The notes below the pieces were generated by a model that made no database searches, was not told where the DNA came from, and worked only from the letters and a program-made list of their open reading frames with translations. Below, piece by piece: positions 7,154 to 13,938 of a stretch of 64,000 nucleotides of DNA. The position numbers were made by a program, and so were the translations under genes. Positions within the stretch are counted from its first letter, which is position 1; every line of letters starts with the position of its first letter. Source of the DNA: a virus. Location of the stretch: the IMG/VR virus record IMGVR_UViG_3300042332_000310, positions 1-64,000 of that record. The stretch is one strand, 5' to 3'.

Positions 7154-7164
7154 ACAAATCAATT

Positions 7165-7365
7165 ATGCAAAATGTGACTATTAACATTATTGAGTTGGCA
7201 TCAGAGCTTGCTAACATGGAACTAGAGAATAATTGGATGGACTCCATAAAAGTATGGGTTGAAGATGATGATGGAAGTTTAAGCTATACAGAAGAAGCTC
7301 AAGATATATTTAATGACCTATATGATAAATACTATTCAGTAATTGAAAACACAAAAATAAATTAA
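7165..7365 (+). CDS. Unknown early acidic protein, 66 aa
   Basis: Acidic and helical (ELASELANMELENNWMDSI). 11 nt separate it from the previous gene and 10 nt from the next. No domain recognised. Confidence 0.55.
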   Translation: MQNVTINIIELASELANMELENNWMDSIKVWVEDDDGSLSYTEEAQDIFNDLYDKYYSVIENTKIN

Positions 7366-7375
7366 AAACAAACAA

Positions 7376-7924
7376 ATGAAACAATCAAACTTCTTTGCTG
7401 TAAAAAGTAACAGCGCAAGGAAACTAAGAAACTTTATCAGATTGGTAAAGAGAATGGGTATTAATTACAATAACGATTGGATTATTGATAGAGATATCCT
7501 ATCCGACTACCCTAGAACAAATAGCCAATACTCTTTAGGATTCTCAAACAAATGGGGTGAGACTCCTGTATCACCTAATCTTAGCTGTGCTATGACTGCT
7601 GCTACTATTAATATAGATATAGATAGTAAAGATGGGTATATTGATGCTGTCAAGAGAGTATTGCAAGAGATTGAATACATAAGCACTCAAGTATTCAGCG
7701 ATATCAATGGTGCTGAATTAAAAGTAGGCGACAGGGTGGTAATGATTGACAATGAAGACTTGCTAGCAGAAGATGAAGGAGATGCTACAGTATTTAAAAT
7801 AGGAGAGGTTTTAATAGTTGAACAACTAAGAGACCTAGAACCTAACTATATCACTTTTGTAAGTAAAAAAACTGGATTAATGAATGGATTCTATGGACAT
7901 AGAGTAGCAAAATTAATTCAATAA
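7376..7924 (+). CDS. Unknown early protein with KOW/SH3-like C-terminal part, 182 aa
   Basis: The N-terminal half has no recognisable motif. From about residue 120 the pattern ELKVGDRVVMIDNE...GEVLIVEQL...TFVSKKTG looks like a small SH3-like beta barrel, as found in many phage adaptor-type proteins. Function unknown. Confidence 0.6.
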   Translation: MKQSNFFAVKSNSARKLRNFIRLVKRMGINYNNDWIIDRDILSDYPRTNSQYSLGFSNKWGETPVSPNLSCAMTAATINIDIDSKDGYIDAVKRVLQEIEYISTQVFSDINGAELKVGDRVVMIDNEDLLAEDEGDATVFKIGEVLIVEQLRDLEPNYITFVSKKTGLMNGFYGHRVAKLIQ

Positions 7925-7962
7925 TATTTGCAAATTAACAAAAAACAATTTAACTTTACAAA

Positions 7963-8199
7963 ATGAAATATAAAGTAATCAGCCAATTAGAATTAGAATT
8001 AGGCGAAGTAGAAGAAAACTTATTTGACTTTAAGAGTCTAGAAGATGCAAAAGAATACTACAGAGATGGCTTAAAGACAATGGCTGAAACAATAGCAGAC
8101 TTTGGTGGAGATTTTACAATTAGTCTTATATCCATTGAAAAGTCTGATGTACAAATACTTAAAAGAAATAATGTTACAACATCAATAAACCAAATGTAA
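7963..8199 (+). CDS. Unknown early protein, 78 aa
   Basis: N-terminal beta strand, then a helix-rich acidic middle (NLFDFKSLEDAKEYYRDGL). It is preceded by a 38-nt A-rich gap and followed 1 nt later by the next gene. No domain recognised. Confidence 0.55.
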   Translation: MKYKVISQLELELGEVEENLFDFKSLEDAKEYYRDGLKTMAETIADFGGDFTISLISIEKSDVQILKRNNVTTSINQM

Positions 8200-8200
8200 T

Positions 8201-8434
8201 ATGACAACTATCAACAAGTTAAGCACGGCATTGACTACGCTAAAAGACATTCCATACATGGAAAGGTGCGACATGATTGGTTCTGTACAAAGAGAATCAA
8301 TACCTGAATCTTATTCACTAAAAGAAGAAGTTATAATGCACGGATATAGGATATGCATTTATGACATGGGTTTGGTTGGCAAGAAATCATACTTTGTAGA
8401 TATTAAACAATTAGGTTACTTTCAAATAATGTAA
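8201..8434 (+). CDS. Unknown early protein, 77 aa
   Basis: No domain recognised. It begins 1 nt after the previous stop and ends 1 nt before the DnaA-domain gene, so all three are likely co-translated. Confidence 0.55.
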   Translation: MTTINKLSTALTTLKDIPYMERCDMIGSVQRESIPESYSLKEEVIMHGYRICIYDMGLVGKKSYFVDIKQLGYFQIM

Positions 8435-8435
8435 A

Positions 8436-8837
8436 ATGCTAGATGAATTAATTAGTCCTTATGTATATGTTGGCATAAGAGGAGCTGACATACCTATAAA
8501 ATTTAGGAAGTCACTAAAAGAACAAAAGCCTTTATATACACAACAAATGGTGGTAGAAGCTGTTGAGGATGTCATGGGTATCGCTTTTGCAGAGATGCAG
8601 AGTAAGTATAGATTCAGACAGATAACTCAGGCTAGGAATATGTACTGCCATTATATGTATAAGTATCTTGGATGGACATTGCTTGAAATTGGTAAAAGTA
8701 TAGGAGGCAGAGACCATACTACCGTTATGCATAACATAAAGGTACATGACGATATGTGTTACTCTGACCCTGAATTTGAAAAGAAATCTTTAGCCATTAA
8801 AACAATGATAGAATGGAAGAAGCTAAATACTATTTAG
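8436..8837 (+). CDS. Free-standing DnaA domain IV (DNA-binding) protein
   Basis: 133 aa. Residues about 30-110 match the C-terminal DNA-binding domain of the replication initiator DnaA: a helical Arg-rich segment (RFRQITQARNMYCHYMYKYL), GWTLLEIGKSI, and the signature GRDHTTVMHNIK (DnaA signature GRDHTTVLHA). There is no AAA+ ATPase domain and no N-terminal helicase-loading domain, so it cannot replace DnaA alone. It could recognise phage or host DnaA-box-like sites as a replication factor or a competitor of host DnaA; this is inferred. The nearby iterons at 12-107 are a possible target. Confidence 0.85.
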   Translation: MLDELISPYVYVGIRGADIPIKFRKSLKEQKPLYTQQMVVEAVEDVMGIAFAEMQSKYRFRQITQARNMYCHYMYKYLGWTLLEIGKSIGGRDHTTVMHNIKVHDDMCYSDPEFEKKSLAIKTMIEWKKLNTI

Positions 8838-9040
8838 ACAACGGCATGGTTGTATTTACAGAGAAGTTCCTTTTAGATAGGGGATTCTGTTGCGATAACG
8901 GATGCCGTCATTGTCCATATAAAAAATTAAATAAAAATGAATATATTAAAACAGATTTTTCAACCTCCGAGAGCGGAGAAACCAAGCCTAAGCTACGACA
9001 AGGCTGTCCTCACAGCAGAATTGAGGACGAAGATGCTTGA
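8813..9040 (+). CDS. DUF5522-like Cys-rich mini-protein
   Basis: 75 aa. FLLDRGFCCDNGCRHCPYKK at about residues 19-38 matches the CC-x2-GCRHCPY signature of a small family found in bacteria and eukaryotes (annotated DUF5522 as far as I recall). The four cysteines and the histidine probably bind metal. The family domain ends near residue 40; the remaining 34 residues overlap the next gene in another frame. The start also overlaps the DnaA-domain gene by 25 nt. Confidence 0.7.
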   Translation: MEEAKYYLDNGMVVFTEKFLLDRGFCCDNGCRHCPYKKLNKNEYIKTDFSTSESGETKPKLRQGCPHSRIEDEDA

Positions 9041-9323
9041 TGATTTATTTTCTATTCAGCGTGATATCCTTGACAAGAAAGGGTATGACTACGCAGGGGA
9101 AGATGTGCTGTCTAATTTTAGATTAGCTGGCATGATTGTCAATCAAAGTGTACGCAATCCTGATGCTGTCAACTGCCTTAACTTAATAGGCACTAAGGTC
9201 GCAAGGCTAGGGCAATTGCTTTCATCAAACAAATCTGTTCAGAATGAGTCTATTCAAGACTCTGTTGTTGACCTGTGTAACTATAGCGCATTACTTTATC
9301 TAATCCTAAAAATGGAAAAATAA
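8937..9323 (+). CDS. DUF1599-like (nucleotide-modification-associated) protein
   Basis: 128 aa. KKGYDYAGEDVLSNFRLAG, KVARLGQLL and ESIQDSVVDLCNYSALLYLIL follow the order of a phage family annotated as DUF1599 / nucleotide modification associated domain 1: a conserved K-G-x-DY, an NF and a C-terminal D-x3-DL-x-NY helix. That family is linked by context to modified-base metabolism or nucleotide handling, but the reaction is not established. It overlaps the Cys-rich gene upstream by 104 nt. Confidence 0.65.
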   Translation: MNILKQIFQPPRAEKPSLSYDKAVLTAELRTKMLDDLFSIQRDILDKKGYDYAGEDVLSNFRLAGMIVNQSVRNPDAVNCLNLIGTKVARLGQLLSSNKSVQNESIQDSVVDLCNYSALLYLILKMEK

Positions 9324-9398
9324 ATGATAAAAATAATTATAACAATAGCGATATGGGAATTAACTAAATTCATATTCTATAAACTTATAAACGAATAA
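9324..9398 (+). CDS. 24-aa hydrophobic micro-protein
   Basis: Begins immediately after the previous stop codon. MIKIIITIAIWELTKFIFY is one possible membrane helix. Only context and contiguity support it. Confidence 0.35.
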   Translation: MIKIIITIAIWELTKFIFYKLINE

Positions 9399-9401
9399 CA
9401 T

Positions 9402-9530
9402 ATGAAACCAAAATTTAAACTAACCTGCAATGCAGGTAGTTACGAAGCTGACACATTTTTTGCCTTAATTATTGAAGTATTAAAACATAGATTCTGGCAT
9501 CTAAGAACACACGGAAAATGGATGGATTAA
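9402..9530 (+). CDS. 42-aa micro-protein
   Basis: Preceded by the recurrent start context AATAACATATG (also at 3879, 9550 and 9978). It ends with a basic/aromatic segment (LKHRFWHLRTHGKWMD). No family recognised. Confidence 0.5.
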   Translation: MKPKFKLTCNAGSYEADTFFALIIEVLKHRFWHLRTHGKWMD

Positions 9531-9549
9531 AACTTTAAATAAATAACAT

Positions 9550-9753
9550 ATGAAAACAGCAATGCAAGAGATGTTGGAATGGACTAGAAGCACATTCCCA
9601 ATGGATTTAGACACTCCAAGAATGATTGAAGATAAGATTCAGTCATTACTTGAAAAAGAAAAAGAGCAGACAATAGACTTTGCTTATGGGTGTGTGCAAC
9701 ATATAAGTAGAGAGGATATTGAAGAATACTATAACCGAACCTATAACCTATGA
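9550..9753 (+). CDS. Unknown early protein, 67 aa
   Basis: The start uses the AATAACATATG context. The C-terminal pattern DIEEYYNRTYN is one I have seen in many short phage proteins. Helical and acidic. The stop overlaps the next start by ATGA (9750-9753). Confidence 0.6.
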   Translation: MKTAMQEMLEWTRSTFPMDLDTPRMIEDKIQSLLEKEKEQTIDFAYGCVQHISREDIEEYYNRTYNL

Positions 9754-9974
9754 CAAGCTATCAGAAACTACAGCATACCAATGAGCTGTTAGAAGATAAG
9801 ATAAGAGAGCTTACTAGACAGCTTATGGTTATATCTATGGGCAATGAATTATCAGCCGAGGCTAGGTATATAAAGTCTTTTTATAGACTAAGGTATAGGT
9901 CGGAGCATGCATTATGGCATGGAGATGTAGGAGAATTTAAATCTTATGGAATATCAAATAAAATAAATCAATAA
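9750..9974 (+). CDS. Coiled-coil mini-protein, 74 aa
   Basis: Helical N-terminal half (LQHTNELLEDKIRELTRQLM) with heptad hydrophobics, then a Tyr/Arg-rich part (YRLRYRSEHALWHGD). Coupled upstream by ATGA. Unknown function. Confidence 0.55.
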   Translation: MTSYQKLQHTNELLEDKIRELTRQLMVISMGNELSAEARYIKSFYRLRYRSEHALWHGDVGEFKSYGISNKINQ

Positions 9975-9977
9975 CAT

Positions 9978-10235
9978 ATGACTAAAGTACAAATCAAATG
10001 CAGAATGTGTGCTAAACAGCCTAAATTTGGGCTGATAGGCAAGACATTTTATGTGCTAGGCAATGATAATATTCTATGCCATAGACACTGGTATCAATGC
10101 GATACCCCCAAATGTGAGCTGTTTGGAGACTATGATGACTTAAATGCTAAGTTAAATCCAAAGGCTAAAAAGAATCAAATAAAGCCTATTGACGTAGTAA
10201 AGGCTATTGTTAAACAATCAAATCAAACAACATGA
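9978..10235 (+). CDS. Cys/His-rich mini-protein, 85 aa
   Basis: CRMC (residues 9-12), a CHRHW segment and two later cysteines (CDTPKC) suggest a metal-binding fold. The rest is basic (LNPKAKKNQIKPI). The AATAACATATG context precedes the start, and ATGA couples it to the next gene. Confidence 0.6.
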   Translation: MTKVQIKCRMCAKQPKFGLIGKTFYVLGNDNILCHRHWYQCDTPKCELFGDYDDLNAKLNPKAKKNQIKPIDVVKAIVKQSNQTT

Positions 10236-10426
10236 ATATAGGAATAACGAATATAGAATTTGACTTATCTTCTCCATTATTTGGCACAGGAGATAACTCT
10301 TTGTTAATTGGTATTTCAAGTACAGAAGGGTTTACAGATTGCTGTAATGACCCTGTAATTGTATTTGAGATTGGCATTTTAGTGGCAAAGCTAACTATCA
10401 TCACAAGCCGTAACCATAAACATTAA
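10232..10426 (+). CDS. Unknown early protein, 64 aa
   Basis: Overlaps the preceding gene by ATGA and is the last gene before the regulatory region. Predicted beta-rich (NIEFDLSSPLFGTGDNSLLI) with a CC pair near residue 37. No family recognised. Confidence 0.5.
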   Translation: MNIGITNIEFDLSSPLFGTGDNSLLIGISSTEGFTDCCNDPVIVFEIGILVAKLTIITSRNHKH

Positions 10427-10474
10427 AATAAATTTGGTGGTTTAAAATAAGCTACTTAATTTTGTGTTGCAAAT

Positions 10475-10540
10475 CCGATAAGGTAAGGGAGATACGTTAT
10501 CGGGTATGTTTAAAGAACTAACCCTTCTTAAGATATGCCC
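10475..10540 (+). promoter_or_regulatory. Structured RNA that competes with the downstream terminator
   Basis: CCGATAA (10475-10481) pairs with TTATCGG (10497-10503). GGGTAT (10502-10507) pairs with ATGCCC (10535-10540) with one G-U, around an inner stem TTAA(A)GAA / TTCTTAA. The GCCC at 10537-10540 is also the 5' arm of the terminator at 10537-10572, so the two folds exclude one another. The first loop carries AAGGGAGAT (10485-10493), complementary to ATCTCCCTT (10547-10555) in the terminator loop. This is the layout of an attenuator or kissing-loop switch; ligand and function are unknown. Confidence 0.45.
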
Positions 10541-10572
10541 ATCAAAATCTCCCTTTGGTGGGCTTTTTTATC
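10537..10572 (+). terminator. Rho-independent terminator of the early operon
   Basis: GCCCATC and GGTGGGC form a 7-bp stem (one G-U) with a 13-nt loop, followed by T6. It lies about 110 nt after the last early gene. Confidence 0.75.
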
Positions 10573-10804
10573 ACCCTATCTGATGTAGTCAAAGCAATAT
10601 GGCTACTGCACCTACTGATATCTGCCTGAAGTTAAGTACGGCTGTCCATCATATGGGAAACGCATAAGGTCTAAACCTCCGATATTTATTCTTACACTTT
10701 CCTTTGCATTTGCAATGGGGGAGGGTAGGGAGGGGGTGTAACACAGATAATCAACTACATACAAGAGGCTGTCAAACAGCCGTAAAAAATAAAGTAAAAA
10801 ATAT
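10573..10804. other. Non-coding region with G-quadruplex motif and hairpin
   Basis: No convincing gene in 230 nt. On the + strand, 10717-10736 holds four G-runs of 5, 3, 3 and 5 separated by loops of only 1, 2 and 1 nt, an ideal intramolecular G-quadruplex. At 10767-10781 a perfect 6-bp stem GGCTGT / ACAGCC closes a 3-nt loop, followed by an A-rich tract. Both are rare in such AT-rich DNA; a replication or transcription control site is plausible. Confidence 0.55.
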
Positions 10805-10835
10805 TTGGATAGTAGTATAGTATTTTGTAATTTCA
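10805..10835 (+). promoter_or_regulatory. Putative promoter of the recombination operon
   Basis: TTG at 10805-10807, a 20-nt spacer, then TAATTTCA (10828-10835) followed by CAAAC. It has the spacing of a Bacteroidota -33/-7 promoter and lies 22 nt before the ERF start codon at 10858. Confidence 0.5.
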
Positions 10836-10857
10836 CAAACAATAAAAAAAATAACCA

Positions 10858-11433
10858 ATGAAGAGTTTATTAACAGCATTAGCTAAGTTTCAGCAGGAAT
10901 GTCCTGCAGTAGAGAAGGGTAAGGATAACCCATTCTTTAAGTCAAAGTATGCAGGTTTAGATGCAATACAGTATGTAATACAGCCAGTATTATCTAAGCA
11001 TGGATTAGTGGTAACTCAATGTAATATTGCGACAGACGGTGGTCTGTTTGTAGAGACAAGAGTATATCATGCAGATAGTGAAGACAAGTACATATCGTCT
11101 ATATTCCCTATCATCATTCAAAAGAATACAGCTCAAGATTATGGTAGTGCTGTTAGCTATGCTAAGAGATACTCATTAACAGGAGTATTGAATGTAAGAG
11201 TAGTAGATGAAAGTGATGACGATGGCAATACAGCATCTGTTCAGCATCCACAAGTTGAGAAGAAAGCAGCACCTATCGTAAAGAAAGTAGCTGTTAAGCT
11301 GCCTGAATTAGTAGAAGGTACTGATATATTTTTTGTAGTACAAAAGGCTATGAAAGAAGGACAGACTACTATTGAAAGATTAAAGACTAAATATATCTTA
11401 TCTAAAGATGTAGAAGCTAAACTAACTAAATAA
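10858..11433 (+). CDS. erf: ERF-family single-strand annealing protein
   Basis: 191 aa. The first 120 residues match the ERF superfamily (phage P22 Erf): KFQQECPAVEKGKDNPFFKS, YAGLDAIQYVIQPVLSKHGL and the later QDYGSAVSYAKRYSLTGVLNV followed by an acidic DESDDDGN. ERF proteins form rings on single-stranded DNA and anneal complementary strands during recombination-dependent replication. A linker of Lys/Ala/Val and a small C-terminal helical domain follow. The RecE-like nuclease at 12071 and the SSB-like protein at 13584 complete a Red-like recombination set. Confidence 0.9.
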   Translation: MKSLLTALAKFQQECPAVEKGKDNPFFKSKYAGLDAIQYVIQPVLSKHGLVVTQCNIATDGGLFVETRVYHADSEDKYISSIFPIIIQKNTAQDYGSAVSYAKRYSLTGVLNVRVVDESDDDGNTASVQHPQVEKKAAPIVKKVAVKLPELVEGTDIFFVVQKAMKEGQTTIERLKTKYILSKDVEAKLTK

Positions 11434-11438
11434 ATTAT

Positions 11439-11690
11439 ATGCAAGCATCTAACGAAACATACCTTGATGTAGAGAATAATCAAAAGTCTGTTGAAGAACA
11501 GCTAAGAGAAAGAATACTTAGACTAGAGTCTTTACTAGAAGATACAAGGGATGAGATTCAAATCATACAGACAGAACTAGAGTCTATACTTAACGCACTG
11601 TATAATGCAGTAGAGAATGGAGTACAGCTCAATATAGGTATAGTAGTAGGACAAACAATGTCTAAACTATCCGATATAATAGGCAAATAA
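11439..11690 (+). CDS. Coiled-coil protein, 83 aa
   Basis: Residues 18-60 form a clear heptad coiled coil (EQLRERILRLESLLEDTRDE). It starts 5 nt after the ERF stop. It might be an oligomeric partner of ERF, but the sequence gives no function. Confidence 0.6.
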   Translation: MQASNETYLDVENNQKSVEEQLRERILRLESLLEDTRDEIQIIQTELESILNALYNAVENGVQLNIGIVVGQTMSKLSDIIGK

Positions 11691-11698
11691 AAATATTG

Positions 11699-11773
11699 CC
11701 CTCTCTGTCATCTATTTTTAATAATAAAATTTAACAACAAGATAGTAATTGCGGGTAAATTTGACGGAGGGGG
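11699..11773 (+). other. Long-range 12-bp RNA stem
   Basis: CCCTCTCTGTCA (11699-11710) pairs over 12 consecutive positions with TGACGGAGGGGG (11762-11773) when G-U pairs are allowed; the 51-nt loop is AT-rich. It lies just after the stop at 11690. No U-tract follows, so it is not a standard terminator. Confidence 0.4.
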
Positions 11774-11782
11774 TAATTTATT

Positions 11783-11935
11783 TTAAGATATAAAAGCCAT
11801 AGTAATTGATAATCCTTGAGGTACAGCCTTTGACCTGGAATAGACACAGCTTTCTTGAAATTTGTATGCTATGGTGACGATTCCAATAACAATAAAGAAA
11901 GCAAGGGCGTTTAGGATTGTACGAGAACAATTCAT
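11783..11935 (-). CDS. Possible 50-aa membrane-anchored protein on the opposite strand
   Basis: This frame starts at 11935 and runs to TAA at 11783. It begins MNCSRTILNALAFFIVIGIV, a basic/hydrophobic anchor, followed by a short polar tail with one more Cys. It exactly fills a 265-nt hole in the rightward operon. A leftward gene here would be isolated, and chance frames of this size occur in AT-rich DNA. Confidence 0.35.
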   Translation of the reverse strand: MNCSRTILNALAFFIVIGIVTIAYKFQESCVYSRSKAVPQGLSITMAFIS

Positions 11936-11955
11936 TTTTTAAAATATAATTACAT

Positions 11956-12060
11956 ATGAATAAAGAAGATAAAGATGAATTATATGGTTATATAGTAATG
12001 GTATTTATACCTTTAATACTTACAACAATGTTATACATCAAGAAACACCTTTTTAAATAA
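11956..12060 (+). CDS. 34-aa single-span membrane micro-protein
   Basis: MNKEDKDELYGYIVMVFIPL begins an acidic head followed by a hydrophobic helix and a basic end (KKHLFK). ATG is preceded by attacat as at other starts here. It ends 10 nt before the nuclease gene. Confidence 0.45.
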   Translation: MNKEDKDELYGYIVMVFIPLILTTMLYIKKHLFK

Positions 12061-12070
12061 AACAAAACCA

Positions 12071-12826
12071 ATGATAACACTAGAAAACCTACAAGAGCGA
12101 CCACTTAGCTACAGCTCTCTAAAAGAATTTGCTAAGAGTCCAAGACACTACATATCCTATCTAAACAAAGAAAGGAAGTCAACACCTGCAATGGAGTTTG
12201 GTAGCTTAGTACACTGTCTGTTATTACAGCCAGAAGAATTTGCAATGAACTACATGGTTGCACCTAACCTTGATAGAAGAACTAAAGATGGCAAGGCAGA
12301 GTATGAGAAGTTCCTAGAAGCAAGCAATGGCAAAACTGTTGTAAGCGCTGATGATTACAATAATGCGTATGACCTAGTAGCTAATGCAAAAGAAAATCAA
12401 TTGATATCTGATGCTGTTATGGGATGCAAGAGTTTTGAATCAGAGTGGAGAGCAGAGATAGGAGGCCTTCCTGTAAGGGGATTCTTTGATGGAGAAGCGG
12501 ATGATTATATCCTAGAAGTAAAGACAACCAATGATGCAGAACCAAGAACGCTCATCAATGATTTCTACAAAAGAATGTACCATATCCAAGCAGGCTTATA
12601 CAATTTAGTATCAGAAAAACCAATCAAATACTTAGTTGTTGAGACAACAGCACCATACAATTCATACATTGCATTAGCAAGTGATAAGTATGTAAATGCA
12701 GGTAGAAAAAGAGCATTAGACCTTATTGAAGGGTTTAAATATTGTATGGATAATCAAGAATTCCATAAAGGATATGAACATTATCACGGTAGTATTTCTA
12801 TAGATTTACCCCATTGGGCAGATTAG
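12071..12826 (+). CDS. RecE-like PD-(D/E)XK exonuclease
   Basis: 251 aa. The order of motifs fits the exodeoxyribonuclease VIII / PDDEXK family: LSYSSLKEFAKSPRHY near residue 12, GSLVHCLLLQPEEF (His48), RGFFDG (Asp140), ILEVKTT (Glu149, Lys151) and HIQAGLY (the QxxxY motif, Gln173-Tyr177). Such enzymes degrade one strand of double-stranded DNA ends, leaving 3' tails for an annealing protein; the ERF gene 640 bp upstream is the expected partner. All catalytic residues are present. Confidence 0.88.
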   Translation: MITLENLQERPLSYSSLKEFAKSPRHYISYLNKERKSTPAMEFGSLVHCLLLQPEEFAMNYMVAPNLDRRTKDGKAEYEKFLEASNGKTVVSADDYNNAYDLVANAKENQLISDAVMGCKSFESEWRAEIGGLPVRGFFDGEADDYILEVKTTNDAEPRTLINDFYKRMYHIQAGLYNLVSEKPIKYLVVETTAPYNSYIALASDKYVNAGRKRALDLIEGFKYCMDNQEFHKGYEHYHGSISIDLPHWAD

Positions 12827-12828
12827 AT

Positions 12829-12860
12829 TTGGTAGTTTCGCAAAATATATTGTATATTCG
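12829..12860 (+). promoter_or_regulatory. Putative promoter before the SSB region
   Basis: TTG at 12829-12831, a 21-nt spacer and TATATTCG at 12853-12860 (7 of 8 to TAnnTTTG), followed by CAA. A second -7-like TAGTTTCG lies at 12833-12840. The start codon of the next gene is at 12881, 20 nt downstream. Confidence 0.5.
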
Positions 12861-12880
12861 CAATACCAATTAATTATAAA

Positions 12881-13246
12881 ATGGGTAGATACGATAAACT
12901 AAAGATAAACGCGAAACTCCTTCCTACGTCAAGCGCGCAAGAACTAGAGGACTTAACAGACCTAGAGTTCCAAACAAAAGACTTAGACAGAGAATTCTTA
13001 GAGTATTATGTAGGAGATGATGGCTATCTATATTACGAAGACTTTGATTACGAAATGAAACCAACGAACAATCCTGATGGGCTGTTTTCAATAGAACTAA
13101 TAAAGATTAACCAAAGAACCAAGAAGAGTTATCACACTGGCGATATTAAATTTTACGGCAAACCTTATGAAACATTCTACACATTCAGTGCTAGATTTAC
13201 AGATGGAAAGCTAGAGTCAGTTGATTTGTTTTCTAAGGCGCAATAG
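12881..13246 (+). CDS. Conserved-type phage protein, 121 aa
   Basis: MGRYDKLKINAKLLP, LEFQTKDLDREFLEYYV and HTGDIKFYG follow the pattern of a small protein common in phages and prophages (M-G-x-YD-L...EFQTKDx...GDI.FY). Function unknown. It follows its own promoter. Confidence 0.65.
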   Translation: MGRYDKLKINAKLLPTSSAQELEDLTDLEFQTKDLDREFLEYYVGDDGYLYYEDFDYEMKPTNNPDGLFSIELIKINQRTKKSYHTGDIKFYGKPYETFYTFSARFTDGKLESVDLFSKAQ

Positions 13247-13260
13247 ACCAATGAAACCAT

Positions 13261-13497
13261 ATGACCAAAAGCAAAGGAATAACCAAAGAAAAACTAACCA
13301 AGCATTATCCTAAACTAGCTAAAGTATTAGACACAATTCTTGAAAAAGATAAAGCACAGAACTATTGGTTCTATGTGAACTATTGTGGAAAATATAAAGA
13401 TAGACAAGGTAATCCTAGGACTGTATCAATCGGCTCTGTCATAGACCTAGTGTCAGAGTACGGATATACAGTAGATATAACACCTAGAAAAAATTAG
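13261..13497 (+). CDS. Unknown protein, 78 aa
   Basis: Basic, Lys/Tyr-rich. No domain recognised. It ends just before a terminator (13520-13550), so it closes this short transcription unit. Confidence 0.55.
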   Translation: MTKSKGITKEKLTKHYPKLAKVLDTILEKDKAQNYWFYVNYCGKYKDRQGNPRTVSIGSVIDLVSEYGYTVDITPRKN

Positions 13498-13519
13498 TTT
13501 AACGCGACATAGGTAACCC

Positions 13520-13550
13520 CCCGCCTTTATTCTTATTGGTGGGCTTTTTT
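13520..13550 (+). terminator. Rho-independent terminator
   Basis: CCCGCC (13520-13525) pairs with GGTGGG (13538-13543) with one G-U; T6 follows at 13545-13550. Confidence 0.75.
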
Positions 13551-13583
13551 AAAAAAATTTACAAACCAATAAACCATAACACA

Positions 13584-13910
13584 ATGAGTAAAGAAGCAAA
13601 AGTTTACTTAAACAAATTCAACTCTGTTAAATCTAGCGAGTATGGATTTGGAATCTACATCAAGAGTGTAGATGAATTATACCAAGAATTAAAAGCTAAT
13701 GCAAACGCTGATGGAAGTATCCGTTTGTATGTTAGCAAGAAACAAACACCTGATAAGTTTGGCAACGATGGAACAGTTACACTGAATACATGGAAGCCAA
13801 CACCAGGCGCACAGCCACAAGGACAGCAATATGCAAAGCCTAAAGCTGCAGTTTACACACCTCAACTTGCCGTTAATCAGCAAGAAGCAGAGGACGACTT
13901 GCCATTCTAG
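13584..13910 (+). CDS. SSB-like single-stranded DNA-binding protein
   Basis: 108 aa from ATG 13584; the upstream ATG at 13536 lies inside the terminator and is rejected. The body is a small beta-rich domain, followed by a Gln/Pro/Ala-rich linker (GAQPQGQQYAKPKAA) and an acidic tip ending EDDLPF. This matches bacterial SSB, whose DDIPF-type tail recruits replication proteins. The body is shorter than a normal OB-fold SSB and I cannot confirm homology, so functional analogy is the safer claim. It is flanked by terminators on both sides, which suggests independent and probably high expression. Confidence 0.65.
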   Translation: MSKEAKVYLNKFNSVKSSEYGFGIYIKSVDELYQELKANANADGSIRLYVSKKQTPDKFGNDGTVTLNTWKPTPGAQPQGQQYAKPKAAVYTPQLAVNQQEAEDDLPF

Positions 13911-13938
13911 TTTTTTCTGTTTTCATATTTTAGATTTT

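Noticed and set aside
10612-10842. Leftward 76-aa frame over the G-quadruplex region
   Set aside because: Unlikely composition, overlaps the promoter, and no start context.
13536-13583. Upstream start for the SSB-like gene
   Set aside because: The extra codons lie in and directly after a terminator; ATG 13584 has the expected A-rich context.
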